A DNA stretch of 37,435 nt from Synergistaceae bacterium (GTDB lineage Bacteria > Synergistota > Synergistia > Synergistales > Aminobacteriaceae): contig JAHDKT010000048.1 in NCBI GenBank assembly GCA_018436725.1, forward strand, positions 1 through 37,435. Direction: 5' to 3'. Numbering within the stretch: position 1 is the first letter of the stretch; the number at the start of each line of letters is the position of its first letter. The notes beneath the pieces were generated by a model. The model was not told the DNA's origin. It worked only from the letters and a program-made list of their open reading frames with translations, and did no database searches. Positions 7,145-15,991 of the stretch are shown piece by piece. A program made the position numbers and the translations under genes.

Positions 7145-7186
7145 AAAAAAGCCCGAGGCCGCTCAAGAAAAGAGGAGACCCCGGGC
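7145..7186 (-). terminator. Intrinsic terminator between acoX and acoC
   Basis: Read on the minus strand, GCCCGGGG (7186-7179) pairs with CCTCGGGC (7158-7151) with one G-U pair, and six T residues follow at once (7150-7145). It lies 18 bases after the acoX stop codon, inside the apparent acoABXC operon. Confidence 0.8.
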
Positions 7187-7203
7187 ATGGTGCGTGCGTA
7201 TCG

Positions 7204-8232
7204 TTACAGGGGGGCAAGGCGCCCCACGCGCTCCGCGTCGCGGAAGAAGCCGCTCTCCGCCGCCCAGCGCAGCGCGGCGGGCACGTCCACCACGCGGGGG
7301 CCGTCCCTGTCGAGCCTGATGGAGGCCGAGTCCCCGGCGTGCAGATCGACCTCCCGCTCGCCGTCGAGCGCGATGATGCTGGGAATCGGAGCGACCTGTA
7401 TCTCCTCGCCGGGCATGAGGTGCGTGAACGAAGCGACCCCCACCGGAAGAAAGAGCCCCGGCGCGATGGGGGCGAAGATATCCGACCGCTGCGGGTCGAA
7501 CTTCAGGAAGCCGCCGTGCGGGTCCTCGGGCGTGATCGGGGAGATGTTCCCCACGACGGAGGCGACGCCGATGTTGTGCGGCTCTCCCCTCGTCACCGCG
7601 CAGCAGCGCATGTTCTCCACCTCCCACATCGCGCGGCTACCGATGAAGCGACTCTGCAGCACCACCGCGTCGATGAGGGCGATGTCCGCCTCCTCCCCGT
7701 TCTTGAAGATCGTGAGCTTCTTGCTCCTGCGGACCGTGCACTCCTCGCCGCAGCCGAGCGCCGTCACCCCGGCCGCGAGCCCCGCCGTCGTCCCCTCGAT
7801 GAGCAGCGGAAAGACGTTGTTCGTCCCCGTGGAGACGGGCATGAGGGGGACGTCGCAGCAGCCCTTCGCCACCATCCGGTTCGTCCCGTCCCCTCCCAGC
7901 GTGACGATGCAGCCGCACCCCTCCGTGCAGAGAAGTTCCGCCGCGCGCTGCGAGTCGATCTGCGTGCCGGTGAGCGGCATGTCGAGCATCTCGACGTCGA
8001 GGCGCAGGGGGCGGTCGGAGCGCACCCCCTCCGCCGCCCTGCGGACGATTCCGTAGTAGTCCGGCATCGCGAGCACGCGCCCCACGCCGAGAGCGTCGAG
8101 CGCCAGGAGGATACGCCGGACGATGTTCACCTTCTCTTGATTGTCGAAGACCGTACCGTAAGCGACCAGGCGCCTGATATCCTTTCCCGACGCGGGGTTG
8201 GCTATGATTCCGACCGGAACGTCTTTTCCCAT
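7204..8232 (-). CDS. acoX: AcoX-like protein (ATP-NAD kinase family)
   Basis: A 342-residue member of the NAD-kinase/diacylglycerol-kinase fold. The nucleotide-binding signature TLGGDGTNRM is at 111-120, and VSTGTNNVFP a little further on is a second conserved loop of the family. Proteins of this length placed between E1 and E2 genes of acetoin dehydrogenase operons are called AcoX; their biochemical role is not established, and they are not required for acetoin cleavage in the systems studied. It starts at ATG 8232 after GGGGAGGGG with seven-base spacing, 39 bases after acoB. Its position between acoB and acoC is the best argument that the whole cluster handles acetoin. Confidence 0.85.
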   Translation of the reverse strand: MGKDVPVGIIANPASGKDIRRLVAYGTVFDNQEKVNIVRRILLALDALGVGRVLAMPDYYGIVRRAAEGVRSDRPLRLDVEMLDMPLTGTQIDSQRAAELLCTEGCGCIVTLGGDGTNRMVAKGCCDVPLMPVSTGTNNVFPLLIEGTTAGLAAGVTALGCGEECTVRRSKKLTIFKNGEEADIALIDAVVLQSRFIGSRAMWEVENMRCCAVTRGEPHNIGVASVVGNISPITPEDPHGGFLKFDPQRSDIFAPIAPGLFLPVGVASFTHLMPGEEIQVAPIPSIIALDGEREVDLHAGDSASIRLDRDGPRVVDVPAALRWAAESGFFRDAERVGRLAPL

Positions 8233-8271
8233 GATGGAGCCCCTCCCCTTTCCCCGGCCGCTCCGGAGCGT

Positions 8272-9243
8272 TTAGAAGAGTTCCTTGACCGTCGCGACGA
8301 CTTTTTCCGCGCTCGGTATGTAGAGCTTCTCCAGGCGCGCGTTGAACGGTACCGGCGTGTCGGGCGCTGTGACCCGCTTCACGGGCGCGTTGAGGCTGTC
8401 GAACGCCTCGTCCGCGATGATAGCCGCGATCTCGCCGCCGAAGCCGCCGGTGCGGCAGGCTTCGTGGACGACGACGGCCCGCCCCGTCTTGCAGACGGAG
8501 TCGAGAACGGCCTTTTTATCCAGCGGCACGATGCTCCGCAGATCGACCACCTCGGCGGAGATGCCCTCCTTCGCCAGCATGTCGGCGGCGGCGAGCGCCT
8601 TGTGGACCATCGCGGACCACGCGATCAAAGAGACGTCCTTCCCCTCGCGGAGCACGGCCGCCTTCCCCGGAGGCACGACGTACTCTCCGTCGGGCACCTC
8701 CCCCGAAATGCCGAAGAGGCCCTTGTGCTCGATGAAAAAGACGGGGTTGTCGTCCCTGACGGCCCCCTCCATCAGCCCCTTGGCGTCGGCCGGGGTCGCG
8801 GGCATGACCACCTTGACCCCCGGAATATGCGCCAGCCACGCCTCCAGCGACTGCGAATGCTGCCCGGCGGCGGACATTCCCGCGCCGCACGTGGTGCGCA
8901 CCACCATCGGGAGCTTGGCCTTGCCGCCGAACATGTAGCGCATCTTGGCCGCCTGGTTGTTTATCTCGTCCATGCAGACGCCCATGAAGTCCATGAACAT
9001 CAGCTCGACGATGGGACGGAGCCCCGCCGCCGCCGCGCCGACGCCGAGGCCGAGAATCGCGGTCTCCGTGATCGGGGTATCCACCACGCGCTCCTTGCCG
9101 AACTCGTCGAAGAGCCCCGCCGTCTGGCCGAAACACCCTCCGAAGAATCCTACGTCCTCGCCTGCGAGAAAGACGTTCCCGTCCCGGCGCATCTCCATCC
9201 GCATGCCGTCCCTGAGCGCTTCCATATATGTCATCTGTGCCAT
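8272..9243 (-). CDS. acoB: Acetoin/2-oxoacid dehydrogenase E1 beta subunit
   Basis: A 323-residue transketolase-like E1 beta subunit. Landmarks are the N-terminal MTYMEALRDGMRMEM helix, GEDVGFFGGCFGQTAGLFDEFG, DTPITETAILGLGVGAA and LMFMDF, followed by the C-terminal regulatory domain with IVPLDKKAVL and EACRTGGFGGEIAA. Together with E1 alpha it forms the alpha2beta2 thiamine-diphosphate enzyme. I start at ATG 9243, with AAGGAG ten bases upstream; a longer frame from GTG 9285 would reach back into acoA and lacks a ribosome site. It starts 31 bases after the acoA stop, in the same operon. Confidence 0.9.
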   Translation of the reverse strand: MAQMTYMEALRDGMRMEMRRDGNVFLAGEDVGFFGGCFGQTAGLFDEFGKERVVDTPITETAILGLGVGAAAAGLRPIVELMFMDFMGVCMDEINNQAAKMRYMFGGKAKLPMVVRTTCGAGMSAAGQHSQSLEAWLAHIPGVKVVMPATPADAKGLMEGAVRDDNPVFFIEHKGLFGISGEVPDGEYVVPPGKAAVLREGKDVSLIAWSAMVHKALAAADMLAKEGISAEVVDLRSIVPLDKKAVLDSVCKTGRAVVVHEACRTGGFGGEIAAIIADEAFDSLNAPVKRVTAPDTPVPFNARLEKLYIPSAEKVVATVKELF

Positions 9244-9274
9244 TTTCGCCACTCTCCTTCGGTCATCGCGCCGT

Positions 9275-10237
9275 TCAGCCGGCACACACGTCGGTAAGGA
9301 GTTCGTCGTCGCCCGGTTCGGGGCTGTCCTCGGCGAACTTCACCGCCGCCTCGATCTCCTCGTCGACCTTCGCCCGCATCGCGTCGATATCGGCCTGCGT
9401 CGCCATGCCCAGCTCGATCAGCTTGGCCTCGATGCGCGGGATCGGGTCCTTCGCGAGCCATGCCTTCTGCTCCTCCGGATCTTTGTACTTCGCCGGGTCG
9501 CCCTCGAAGTGTCCGCGCTGGCGCCACGTCTTGCACTCGACGATGCTCGGGCCGTCGCCCCGGCGGGCGCGCGCCACGGCCTCGGAGGCCGCTTCGTAGA
9601 CGGCGATCACGTCGTTGCCGTCCACGCTGACCCCCGGCACGCCGTAGGCCCCGGCGCGGTCGGCGATGTCGCTGATGTTCATATGGTGCTTCTGGTAGTT
9701 GGAGATGCCGTACATGTTGTTCTCGCAGACAAAGACCACGGGCAGTTTGAACGAGGACGCCATGTTCATGGCCTCGTGGAAGGTGCCGCGGTTGGAGGCG
9801 CCGTCGCCGAAGAAGCAGACCGCCACCGCGTCCGTCTTTTTGTACTTGCAGGCGAACGCCGCTCCGACGGAGATCGGCTGCCCGGCCCCGACGATTCCGT
9901 TGGCCCCGAGGATGCCGAGGTCGACGTCGGCGATGTGCATCGAGCCGCCCTTCCCCTTGCAGTACCCCGTGACTTTGCCGTACAGCTCCGCCATCATCAG
10001 GTCGGTCTTCCCGCCCTTGGCGATCACGTGTCCGTGCCCCCTATGGGTGCTCGTGATGAAGTCCTTGTCGGTCAATGACGCGCAGACTCCGGTGGCCACC
10101 GCCTCCTCGCCGATGTAGAGATGGACGAAGCCGGGCATTCTGCCCGCCGCGTACAGCTCCGAAGCCCTCTCCTCGAACCTCCTGATGGTCAACATCTTCC
10201 GGTACATTCCGAGCAACGTTTCTTTGCTGATCTCCAT
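9275..10237 (-). CDS. acoA: Acetoin/2-oxoacid dehydrogenase E1 alpha subunit
   Basis: A 320-residue thiamine-diphosphate-binding E1 alpha subunit. STHRGHGHVIAKGG, YGKVTGYCKGKGGSMHIAD and LGANGIVGAGQP are strongly reminiscent of acetoin dehydrogenase alpha (AcoA) rather than pyruvate dehydrogenase. The cofactor motif is GDGASNRGTFHEAMN with the closing ENN about 23 residues later. It catalyses the decarboxylation or cleavage step and passes the two-carbon unit to the E2 lipoyl arm. It is the first gene of the cluster: ATG 10237 has AAGGAGGG eight bases upstream, and a promoter lies about 65-90 bases before it. Confidence 0.9.
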   Translation of the reverse strand: MEISKETLLGMYRKMLTIRRFEERASELYAAGRMPGFVHLYIGEEAVATGVCASLTDKDFITSTHRGHGHVIAKGGKTDLMMAELYGKVTGYCKGKGGSMHIADVDLGILGANGIVGAGQPISVGAAFACKYKKTDAVAVCFFGDGASNRGTFHEAMNMASSFKLPVVFVCENNMYGISNYQKHHMNISDIADRAGAYGVPGVSVDGNDVIAVYEAASEAVARARRGDGPSIVECKTWRQRGHFEGDPAKYKDPEEQKAWLAKDPIPRIEAKLIELGMATQADIDAMRAKVDEEIEAAVKFAEDSPEPGDDELLTDVCAG

Positions 10238-10301
10238 ACCCTTTTCCCTCCTTGCACAAAAAACTAAATTACAAGGCTACGCCGTAAACTCAATCTTATT
10301 G

Positions 10302-10330
10302 GAATTATCATATGCAATGAAAACTGTCAA
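10302..10330 (-). promoter_or_regulatory. Probable promoter of the aco operon
   Basis: On the minus strand a perfect TTGACA (10330-10325) is followed after 17 bases by TAATTC (10307-10302); an alternative -10 is GATAAT with 15-base spacing. It lies about 65 bases before acoA in an AT-rich stretch. The remaining gap up to 10521 holds the etf terminator hairpin and no gene that I can support. Confidence 0.6.
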
Positions 10331-10393
10331 GGATTCCATCGGACGAAGATGCAACGTATACTCCGTACAAAACTTTTCTTTTCCATACAGTGA

Positions 10394-10425
10394 AAGGCCC
10401 TTTTCACGGAAGTGAAAAGGGCCTT
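10394..10425 (-). terminator. Terminator hairpin after etfA
   Basis: A perfect 14-bp stem (AAGGCCCTTTTCAC at 10394-10407 on the plus strand with GTGAAAAGGGCCTT at 10412-10425) closes on a four-base loop. It lies about 100 bases after the etfA stop and before the aco promoter. On the minus transcript the T-rich tail is weak, so termination may be partial. Confidence 0.7.
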
Positions 10426-10521
10426 CGGAGGGAGAACCGGATGAACGCTGTTCCCAAAGAGAAGAGGGCCGTATCCGTAGACCGAAATGATCACTGGGGT
10501 TCGATGCGCGATTCTTGCGCG

Positions 10522-11541
10522 CTACACCTCCGCCTTCCGGGCGCGCGCGTTCCGGATGCTCTCGGCGAGCATCGGGACGATCTTCAGCGCGTCGCCGACC
10601 ACGCCGTAGTCGGCCGCCTCGAAGATGGGGGCCGAAGGGTCCTTGTTGATGGCGACGATGATCCCGGACTCCTCCATTCCGGCGAGGTGCTGGATGGCGC
10701 CGGAGATGCCGCAGGCGATGTAGAGGTCCGGACGGACGGTCTTCCCCGTCTGCCCCACCTGCCGGTCTTTCCCGACCCAGCCCGCGTCGACGCTCGCCCG
10801 CGAGGAGGCGACCGTTCCGCCGAGAACCTCCGCCAGCTCTTCGAGGACGGCGAAGTTCTCGGGTCCTCCCATGCCGCGCCCTCCGGCGACGAGCACCCGG
10901 GCCTCCTGTATGTCCCTTTTCGCGCTCATCTTCTTCACGACTTCGAGGATCTCCACATTCATCCCTTCCGCGAGCCCCTCGACGCGCATCCGCTCCACAG
11001 GAGGCTGCGCGCCCTCCAGCGGCTCGATCCGCCGCATCACGCCGGGACGGACGGTCGCCATCTGCGGACGGTGCTCCGCGCAGACGATGGTCGCCATGAT
11101 GTTGCCGCCGAAGGCCGGACGCGTCATCATCAGGTTCCGCGTCTGCGGGTCGATCTCCAGCCCGGTGCAGTCGGCGGTGAGGCCGGTGTGCAGCCGTGCG
11201 GAGAGGCGAGGCGCAAGATCGCGTCCGACGGCGGTGGCGCCGCAGAGCAGGATCTCGGGCTTGAAGCGCTCCGTCACGGCGGCCATCGCCCGCGTGTACG
11301 GCTCGGTCATGTAGGTCTCCAGCGCCGGGTCGTCCACCACGACGATACGCTCCGCGCCGTAGCGCGCCAAGAGCGGAAGGAGCGGATCGATCCCGGAGCC
11401 GAGGAGCGCCGCGGTCACCTCGGTTCCCAGCGCCGCCGCCAGCTCCCGCCCCTTGCCCAGCAGTTCCAGGGAGACGGGAGCGACCTCCCCGTCCATCTGC
11501 TGGACGAAGATCAGAACGCCCGTGTATTCACGCTTTTCCAT
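10522..11541 (-). CDS. etfA: Electron transfer flavoprotein alpha subunit
   Basis: A 339-residue EtfA. The C-terminal FAD-binding region is complete: [20 protein letters not shown], then [20 protein letters not shown] and ADYGVVGD. With EtfB it carries electrons between the acyl-CoA dehydrogenase encoded just upstream and the quinone, NAD or ferredoxin pool. It starts at ATG 11541 with GAGGAGG seven bases upstream and 12 bases after etfB. It is the last gene of the long operon. Whether this Etf bifurcates electrons to ferredoxin cannot be read reliably by eye. Confidence 0.95.
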   Translation of the reverse strand: MEKREYTGVLIFVQQMDGEVAPVSLELLGKGRELAAALGTEVTAALLGSGIDPLLPLLARYGAERIVVVDDPALETYMTEPYTRAMAAVTERFKPEILLCGATAVGRDLAPRLSARLHTGLTADCTGLEIDPQTRNLMMTRPAFGGNIMATIVCAEHRPQMATVRPGVMRRIEPLEGAQPPVERMRVEGLAEGMNVEILEVVKKMSAKRDIQEARVLVAGGRGMGGPENFAVLEELAEVLGGTVASSRASVDAGWVGKDRQVGQTGKTVRPDLYIACGISGAIQHLAGMEESGIIVAINKDPSAPIFEAADYGVVGDALKIVPMLAESIRNARARKAEV

Positions 11542-11553
11542 AGTACAGCCTCC

Positions 11554-12336
11554 TCACAGCACGAACTTCTCCTGAAGTCTCTCCGTGATCCAGTCCGCCG
11601 CGCTCCTCGCGTCCAGGTCGACCACGGTTCCCTTCCCCTTCGCCGCCTTGGTGAACGACTTCATCACCCGAGTGGGGGAGCCCTTCAGCCCGATGTTTCC
11701 GTCGTCGATCGCAAGGTCGGCGCGGGTCAGGATTTTCACTTCCCTCTCCCGGAAGGCCTCGAAGATGCCGCGGGGGGTCATGTATCGGGGCTCGTTCAGC
11801 TCGGAGAGCGCGGTGATCAGGCACGGCATCTTCACCCTGAGCGTGTGGCTCCGGTCCTCGTACTGCCGCCGCACCACCACGGAGTCCGCTTCCACGCGCA
11901 GATCCTCCGCGTAGCTGATGTTGGGGATGCCGAGATGCTCCGCGATCTGCGGCCCCACCTGCGCGGTGTCGCCGTCGATGGCCTGACGGCCCGTGATGAT
12001 CAGGTCGTACTCCATGCCGGAGATGGCGGAGGCGAGCGTCGAGGAGGTCGCCCAGGTGTCCGCGCCGCCGAACGCCCTGTCGGTGAGCAGGATGGCCTCG
12101 TCCGCGCCCATGGCGAGCGCTTCGCGGAGCGCGAGATCCGCCTGCGGCGGCCCCATGCTGAGCACGGCGACGTTCGCTCCGTGCTCGTCCTTCAGCCGGA
12201 GCGCGGCTTCGAGCCCCGCCTTGTCGTCCGGATTGATGATGCTCGGGATTCCCTCCCGGATCAGCGTGCCGGTCGCCGGGTCGAGGCGCACTTCCGTAGT
12301 GTCGGGCACCTGTTTGATGCACACGAGTATCTTCAT
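11554..12336 (-). CDS. etfB: Electron transfer flavoprotein beta subunit
   Basis: A 260-residue EtfB beginning MKILVCIKQVPDTTEVRLDP, the usual family N-terminus, with NPDDKAGLEAALRLKDEHG, ALAMGADEAILLTDRAFGGADT and TGRQAIDGDTAQVGPQIAE as further conserved blocks. The frame is open far upstream, to 12861, but those codons overlap the acyl-CoA dehydrogenase gene in another frame. The true start is ATG 12336, behind GGGGAAG and 11 bases after the dehydrogenase stop. It forms the heterodimer with EtfA. Confidence 0.95.
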   Translation of the reverse strand: MKILVCIKQVPDTTEVRLDPATGTLIREGIPSIINPDDKAGLEAALRLKDEHGANVAVLSMGPPQADLALREALAMGADEAILLTDRAFGGADTWATSSTLASAISGMEYDLIITGRQAIDGDTAQVGPQIAEHLGIPNISYAEDLRVEADSVVVRRQYEDRSHTLRVKMPCLITALSELNEPRYMTPRGIFEAFREREVKILTRADLAIDDGNIGLKGSPTRVMKSFTKAAKGKGTVVDLDARSAADWITERLQEKFVL

Positions 12337-12347
12337 GGTCTTCCCCC

Positions 12348-13487
12348 CTACTTCAACAGCGCGCCGGCGACGACCATGCGCTGCACTTCGCTGGTGCCTT
12401 CGTAGATCTCGGTGATCTTGGCGTCGCGCATCATCCGCTCCACGGGGTAGTCGCGCATGTAGCCGTAGCCGCCGTAGAGCTGGACGCACTTCGTGGTCAC
12501 CGCCATCGCGGTCTCGGAGGCGAAGAGCTTGGCCATGGCCGCCTCGACGGAGAATCGTCCGCCCGAGTCCTTGGCGAGCGCCGCGCCGTAGACCAGCAGT
12601 CTGGCGGCCTCGATCCGCGTCTTCATGTCCGCCATCCGGAACTGCGTGTTCTGGAAGGCGGCGATCGGCTTGCCGAACTGCGTGCGTTCCTTCACGTAGG
12701 AGACGGTCTCGTCGAGCGCCCCCTGCGCGATGCCCAGCGCCTGCGCCGCGATGCCGACGCGCCCGCCGTCGAGCGTCCCCATCGCGATGGAGAAGCCCTT
12801 CCCCTCTTTTCCCAGAAGGTTCTCCTTCGGCACGACGCAGTCCTCGAAGACGAGTTCGCACGTCGAGGAGCCGCGGATTCCCATCTTCAACTCCTTCTTT
12901 CCGACGGAAAAGCCGGGGAAGTCCTTCTCCACGATGAAGGCGGAGATCCCCTTCGTGCCGAGGCTTCTATCGGTCATCGCGAACACTATATACACATCCG
13001 CCTGCCCGGCGTTCGTAATGAAGATCTTGCTGCCGTTCAGCCGGTAGTTCTCTCCTTCAAGCACCGCCTTGGTCTGCTGTCCCGAGGCGTCGGTCCCCGC
13101 CCCGGGCTCGGTGAGCGCGAAGGCGCCGAGTTTCCTGCCGGCCAGAAGATCGGGGAGGTACTTCCGCTTCTGCGCCTCGACGCCGTACTTCTCTATCGGG
13201 TCGCAGGCCAGCGAGGTGTGGGCGGAGACGACGACGCCCGTGGTCGCGCAGACGCGGCTCAGCTCCTCCACGCAGAGGACGTAGGTCAGCGTGTCGCACC
13301 CCTGGCCGCCCCACTCTTTGGCGCAGGGAATGCCCAAAAAGCCGGAGCGCGCCATCTTCTCCACGGTCTCCGACGGGAAGCGTTCGTTCTCGTCCACTTC
13401 CTGCGCCAGAGGCCGCGCTTCCTTCTCCGCGAAACGGCGGAAGAGTTCTCTCGCCATCCGATGTTCCTTGCTCAGTTCAAAATTCAT
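12348..13487 (-). CDS. Short-chain acyl-CoA dehydrogenase (butyryl-CoA dehydrogenase-like)
   Basis: A 379-residue flavoprotein. [15 protein letters not shown] and [13 protein letters not shown] are the FAD/substrate-binding signatures, and the C-terminal YEGTSEVQR carries the catalytic base Glu363 at the position used by short-chain and butyryl-CoA dehydrogenases. [16 protein letters not shown] and [20 protein letters not shown] are also typical. It interconverts acyl-CoA and 2-enoyl-CoA and exchanges electrons with EtfBA, encoded directly downstream. The bcd-etfB-etfA order is the one seen in butyrate-forming anaerobes. It starts at ATG 13487, eight bases after GGAGG. An 87-base gap with a strong hairpin separates it from the SDR gene. 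Confidence 0.93.
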   Translation of the reverse strand: MNFELSKEHRMARELFRRFAEKEARPLAQEVDENERFPSETVEKMARSGFLGIPCAKEWGGQGCDTLTYVLCVEELSRVCATTGVVVSAHTSLACDPIEKYGVEAQKRKYLPDLLAGRKLGAFALTEPGAGTDASGQQTKAVLEGENYRLNGSKIFITNAGQADVYIVFAMTDRSLGTKGISAFIVEKDFPGFSVGKKELKMGIRGSSTCELVFEDCVVPKENLLGKEGKGFSIAMGTLDGGRVGIAAQALGIAQGALDETVSYVKERTQFGKPIAAFQNTQFRMADMKTRIEAARLLVYGAALAKDSGGRFSVEAAMAKLFASETAMAVTTKCVQLYGGYGYMRDYPVERMMRDAKITEIYEGTSEVQRMVVAGALLK

Positions 13488-13510
13488 CCGGTATGCCTCC
13501 GAAAGTGCCG

Positions 13511-13552
13511 CGCCCCGCGCCGAGGCTCCGCGAACGGGCCGGGCGCGGGGCG
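13511..13552. other. Intercistronic GC hairpin between the SDR and dehydrogenase genes
   Basis: CGCCCCGCGCC (13511-13521) pairs perfectly with GGCGCGGGGCG (13542-13552) over a 20-base loop. No T-run follows on the minus transcript. It sits in the only gap above 75 bases in the enzyme part of the operon and could be an mRNA stability or processing element. Confidence 0.65.
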
Positions 13553-13574
13553 GGTGGTTGATTTGATTCGTTCG

Positions 13575-14294
13575 TTACAGCCGCATGCCGCCGTTCACGC
13601 TGAGCACATGCCCGGTGACGTACGACGCGTCGTCGCTCGCCAGGAAGAGCGCCGCCTTCGCGATCTCCTCCGGCCGCCCGAGGCGCCCGAGCATGGTCAT
13701 GGCGGCGAACTTGTCCAGCAGCTCCTGCGGCACGGTGCTCAGGATGTCGGTCATTGTGTATCCGGGGGCGATCACGTTGACGCGGACGTTGCCGCCCTTC
13801 ATCGCGAACTCCTTGGCCCAGGTCTTCGCCAGGCCGATCATCCCGGCCTTCGCGGCGGCGTAGTTCGCCTGTCCGATGTTGCCGAACTCCCCCACGACGG
13901 AGGAGATGCAGACGATGGAGCCGCCCCCGTGCTCCTGCATGTGCGGGCCGACGAGCCGACCGAGGTTGAAGACGCCGCTCAGGTTGACGTCGAGGACCTT
14001 CCGCCACATCTCGTCGGTCATCTTCCGGGTCAGCGCGTCGCGGGTGATTCCCGCGTTGTTCACGAGGACGTCGATTTTGCCGTACCGCCCGACCGCGTAC
14101 TCGAAGCACGCTTTGCACGCCTCCGGGTCGGAGACGTCGAGCCTGTACCCCTCGACCGACGGATTCTCGTACGACGGATCCGACATGTCCGCCGCGAGGA
14201 CGCGCGCGCCTTCCGAGGCGAAGAGTTCGCACATCGCCTGCCCGATGCCGCGCGCTCCGCCGGTGACGATGGCGGTTTTATTCTGCAATCTCAT
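13575..14294 (-). CDS. SDR-family 3-oxoacyl/acetoacetyl-CoA reductase (FabG/PhaB-like)
   Basis: A 239-residue classical short-chain dehydrogenase. The dinucleotide-binding TGGARGIG lies at 11-18, NNAG at 79-82, and the catalytic Ser132-Tyr145-Lys149 triad in ISSVVGEFG and NYAAAKAG, with the VNGGMRL C-terminus usual for FabG. In this setting, next to thiolase and a MaoC hydratase, it most likely interconverts acetoacetyl-CoA and (R)-3-hydroxybutyryl-CoA, or works in the oxidative direction. It starts at ATG 14294 after GGAGAGG, 18 bases downstream of the thiolase gene. Confidence 0.9.
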   Translation of the reverse strand: MRLQNKTAIVTGGARGIGQAMCELFASEGARVLAADMSDPSYENPSVEGYRLDVSDPEACKACFEYAVGRYGKIDVLVNNAGITRDALTRKMTDEMWRKVLDVNLSGVFNLGRLVGPHMQEHGGGSIVCISSVVGEFGNIGQANYAAAKAGMIGLAKTWAKEFAMKGGNVRVNVIAPGYTMTDILSTVPQELLDKFAAMTMLGRLGRPEEIAKAALFLASDDASYVTGHVLSVNGGMRL

Positions 14295-14312
14295 GAAGCA
14301 CCTCTCCTTCCA

Positions 14313-15506
14313 TCACCGACCGTCGTAGAGTCCGACGGCCGTCGAGACGCCCATTCCCCCGCCGACGCAGAGCGTGGCGAGTCCATGGAGCGCGCCTCTT
14401 CGCCGCATCTCGTGGAGCAACGTCACGAGGATCCGGCAGCCGGAAGCGCCCACGGGGTGCCCGAGAGCGATGGCGCCGCCGTTCACGTTCACCCGGCCCC
14501 AGTCCCACTCCAGCAGCTTTCCGACGGCGAGCGCCTGGGCCGCGAACGCTTCGTTCGCCTCGATGAGGTCGTACTCCGCGATGCTCCGCCCCGTCCGCTC
14601 CAGCAGCTTCCGCGTGCTGAACGCGGGGCCGATCCCCATGACCGAGGGGTCGACCCCCGCCGACGCGCCGCCCTCGAAGACAGCCATCGGGACGACGCCC
14701 AGCTCCTTCGCCTTCCGCTCGCTCACGACGACGACCGCGGCCGCTCCGTCGTTGATTCCGGAGGCGTTCCCCGCGGTCACCGTTCCGCCCTCCTTTTTGA
14801 AGGCGGGCTTCAGCGCCGACAGCTCCCCGGCGGAGACGCCCGCTCGGGGGTGTTCGTCGCGCCCGAAGAGGACGGTCTGCTTCTTGACCGTCACCGGAAC
14901 GGGGACAATCTCCTCGTCGAACCGTCCGGCGTTCCAGGCCGCCTCGCACTTCCGCTGGCTTTCGGCGGCGAACTCGTCCTGCATCTCGCGGGTGATTCCG
15001 TACTTCCCGGCCACGTTCTCGGCCGTCACGCCCATGTGTTCGTTGCTGAAGGCGTCCGTGAGCGCGTCGAGCACCATCGTGTCCACGCAGCGGCCGTCGC
15101 CCATGCGGAAGCCGGACCGCGCCTTCTCCAGCGCGTAGGGGGCTGCGGACATGTTCTCCATGCCTCCCGCCACGACGATCTCCGCGCTTCCGGAGCGGAT
15201 CGCGTCGGCGGCCATGTTCACCGCCTTGAGGCCGGAGCCGCAGACGTTGTTCAGCGTCATGGCCGGGACCTCCACCGGGAGCCCCGCGCCGAGCGCGGCC
15301 TGCCGCGCCACGTTCTGCCCGCGGCACGTCTGGAGGATGCACCCCATCAGGACTTCGTCCACCTGTCCGGGTGCAACGCCCGCGCGCCGCAGCGCCTCCT
15401 CGATCACCAGAGCGCCGAGCTTCTCGACGGGGACCTCGGCGAGCGTCCCGCCGAACTTCCCTATCGGGGTGCGCACCGCGCCCGCAAGCACTATCCGTTC
15501 GCTCAT
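14313..15506 (-). CDS. Acetyl-CoA C-acetyltransferase (thiolase)
   Basis: A 397-residue thiolase. The acyl-forming Cys89 is in [21 protein letters not shown] provides the substrate loop, His350 is in [10 protein letters not shown] and the second cysteine Cys380 in LCVGGGMG. Length and motifs fit biosynthetic-type thiolases, which condense two acetyl-CoA or cleave acetoacetyl-CoA. It starts at ATG 15506 behind AGGGAGGG, 13 bases after the MaoC gene. With the neighbouring SDR, hydratase and dehydrogenase it completes a four-step route between acetyl-CoA and butyryl-CoA. Confidence 0.95.
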   Translation of the reverse strand: MSERIVLAGAVRTPIGKFGGTLAEVPVEKLGALVIEEALRRAGVAPGQVDEVLMGCILQTCRGQNVARQAALGAGLPVEVPAMTLNNVCGSGLKAVNMAADAIRSGSAEIVVAGGMENMSAAPYALEKARSGFRMGDGRCVDTMVLDALTDAFSNEHMGVTAENVAGKYGITREMQDEFAAESQRKCEAAWNAGRFDEEIVPVPVTVKKQTVLFGRDEHPRAGVSAGELSALKPAFKKEGGTVTAGNASGINDGAAAVVVVSERKAKELGVVPMAVFEGGASAGVDPSVMGIGPAFSTRKLLERTGRSIAEYDLIEANEAFAAQALAVGKLLEWDWGRVNVNGGAIALGHPVGASGCRILVTLLHEMRRRGALHGLATLCVGGGMGVSTAVGLYDGR

Positions 15507-15519
15507 CGGGTTCCCTCCC

Positions 15520-15936
15520 TCACTTCGGCGGCATCACGGTCGCGACGCCTTCGAGCAGCACCTTGCCGTCCTGATTCGTGCAGACGGTCTCCAGCGTGAC
15601 GATGTTCCTTCGCTCGTCGATCTCCGCGACGGTCACCCGCGCCTCCACCGTGTCGCCGATATGGGCGGGGGCGGTGAATTTGATCGTCTGCCCCAGGTAG
15701 ATGGTCCCCGGCCCCGGCAGCTTCGTCCCGAGCGCGGCGGAGACCAGCGAGGCGACGAGCATGCCGTGGGCGATGCGGGTCTTGAATCGCGTCCCCGAGG
15801 CGAATACTTCGTTGATATGGGCCGGATTCTGGTCTCCGCTCACCCCGGCGAAGAGGTACACGTCCGACTCGCTCAGCGTCTTCTGGAACGAGGCCGTGTC
15901 GCCCGCATGGATCTCCTTGATCGTCTTTCCCTTCAT
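15520..15936 (-). CDS. MaoC-like (R)-specific enoyl-CoA hydratase
   Basis: A 138-residue hot-dog-fold protein. [10 protein letters not shown] holds the catalytic Asp35 and His40 of the (R)-hydratase (PhaJ) signature and is followed by [16 protein letters not shown], the second conserved block. Such enzymes hydrate 2-enoyl-CoA to (R)-3-hydroxyacyl-CoA or the reverse. The (R)-type hydratase together with a FabG-like reductase replaces the crotonase/Hbd pair of classical butyrate clusters. It starts at ATG 15936 after AAGGAGG with seven-base spacing and lies 55 bases after the KASIII-like gene. Confidence 0.9.
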   Translation of the reverse strand: MKGKTIKEIHAGDTASFQKTLSESDVYLFAGVSGDQNPAHINEVFASGTRFKTRIAHGMLVASLVSAALGTKLPGPGTIYLGQTIKFTAPAHIGDTVEARVTVAEIDERRNIVTLETVCTNQDGKVLLEGVATVMPPK

Positions 15937-15991
15937 AGCGTCCTCCTTCCGCGCCCCGGACGGGGCGGCTTCCCCTCCGTGCCTCCTGCGG

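Noticed and set aside
5686..9297. A 1203-codon open frame on the plus strand
   Set aside because: It is antisense to the clear acoB, acoX and acoC genes and has the same Arg/His-rich composition as other shadow frames.
12337..12861. An N-terminal extension of EtfB
   Set aside because: The extension overlaps the acyl-CoA dehydrogenase in another frame, while MKILVCIKQVPDT at 12336 is the family's usual start with its own ribosome site.
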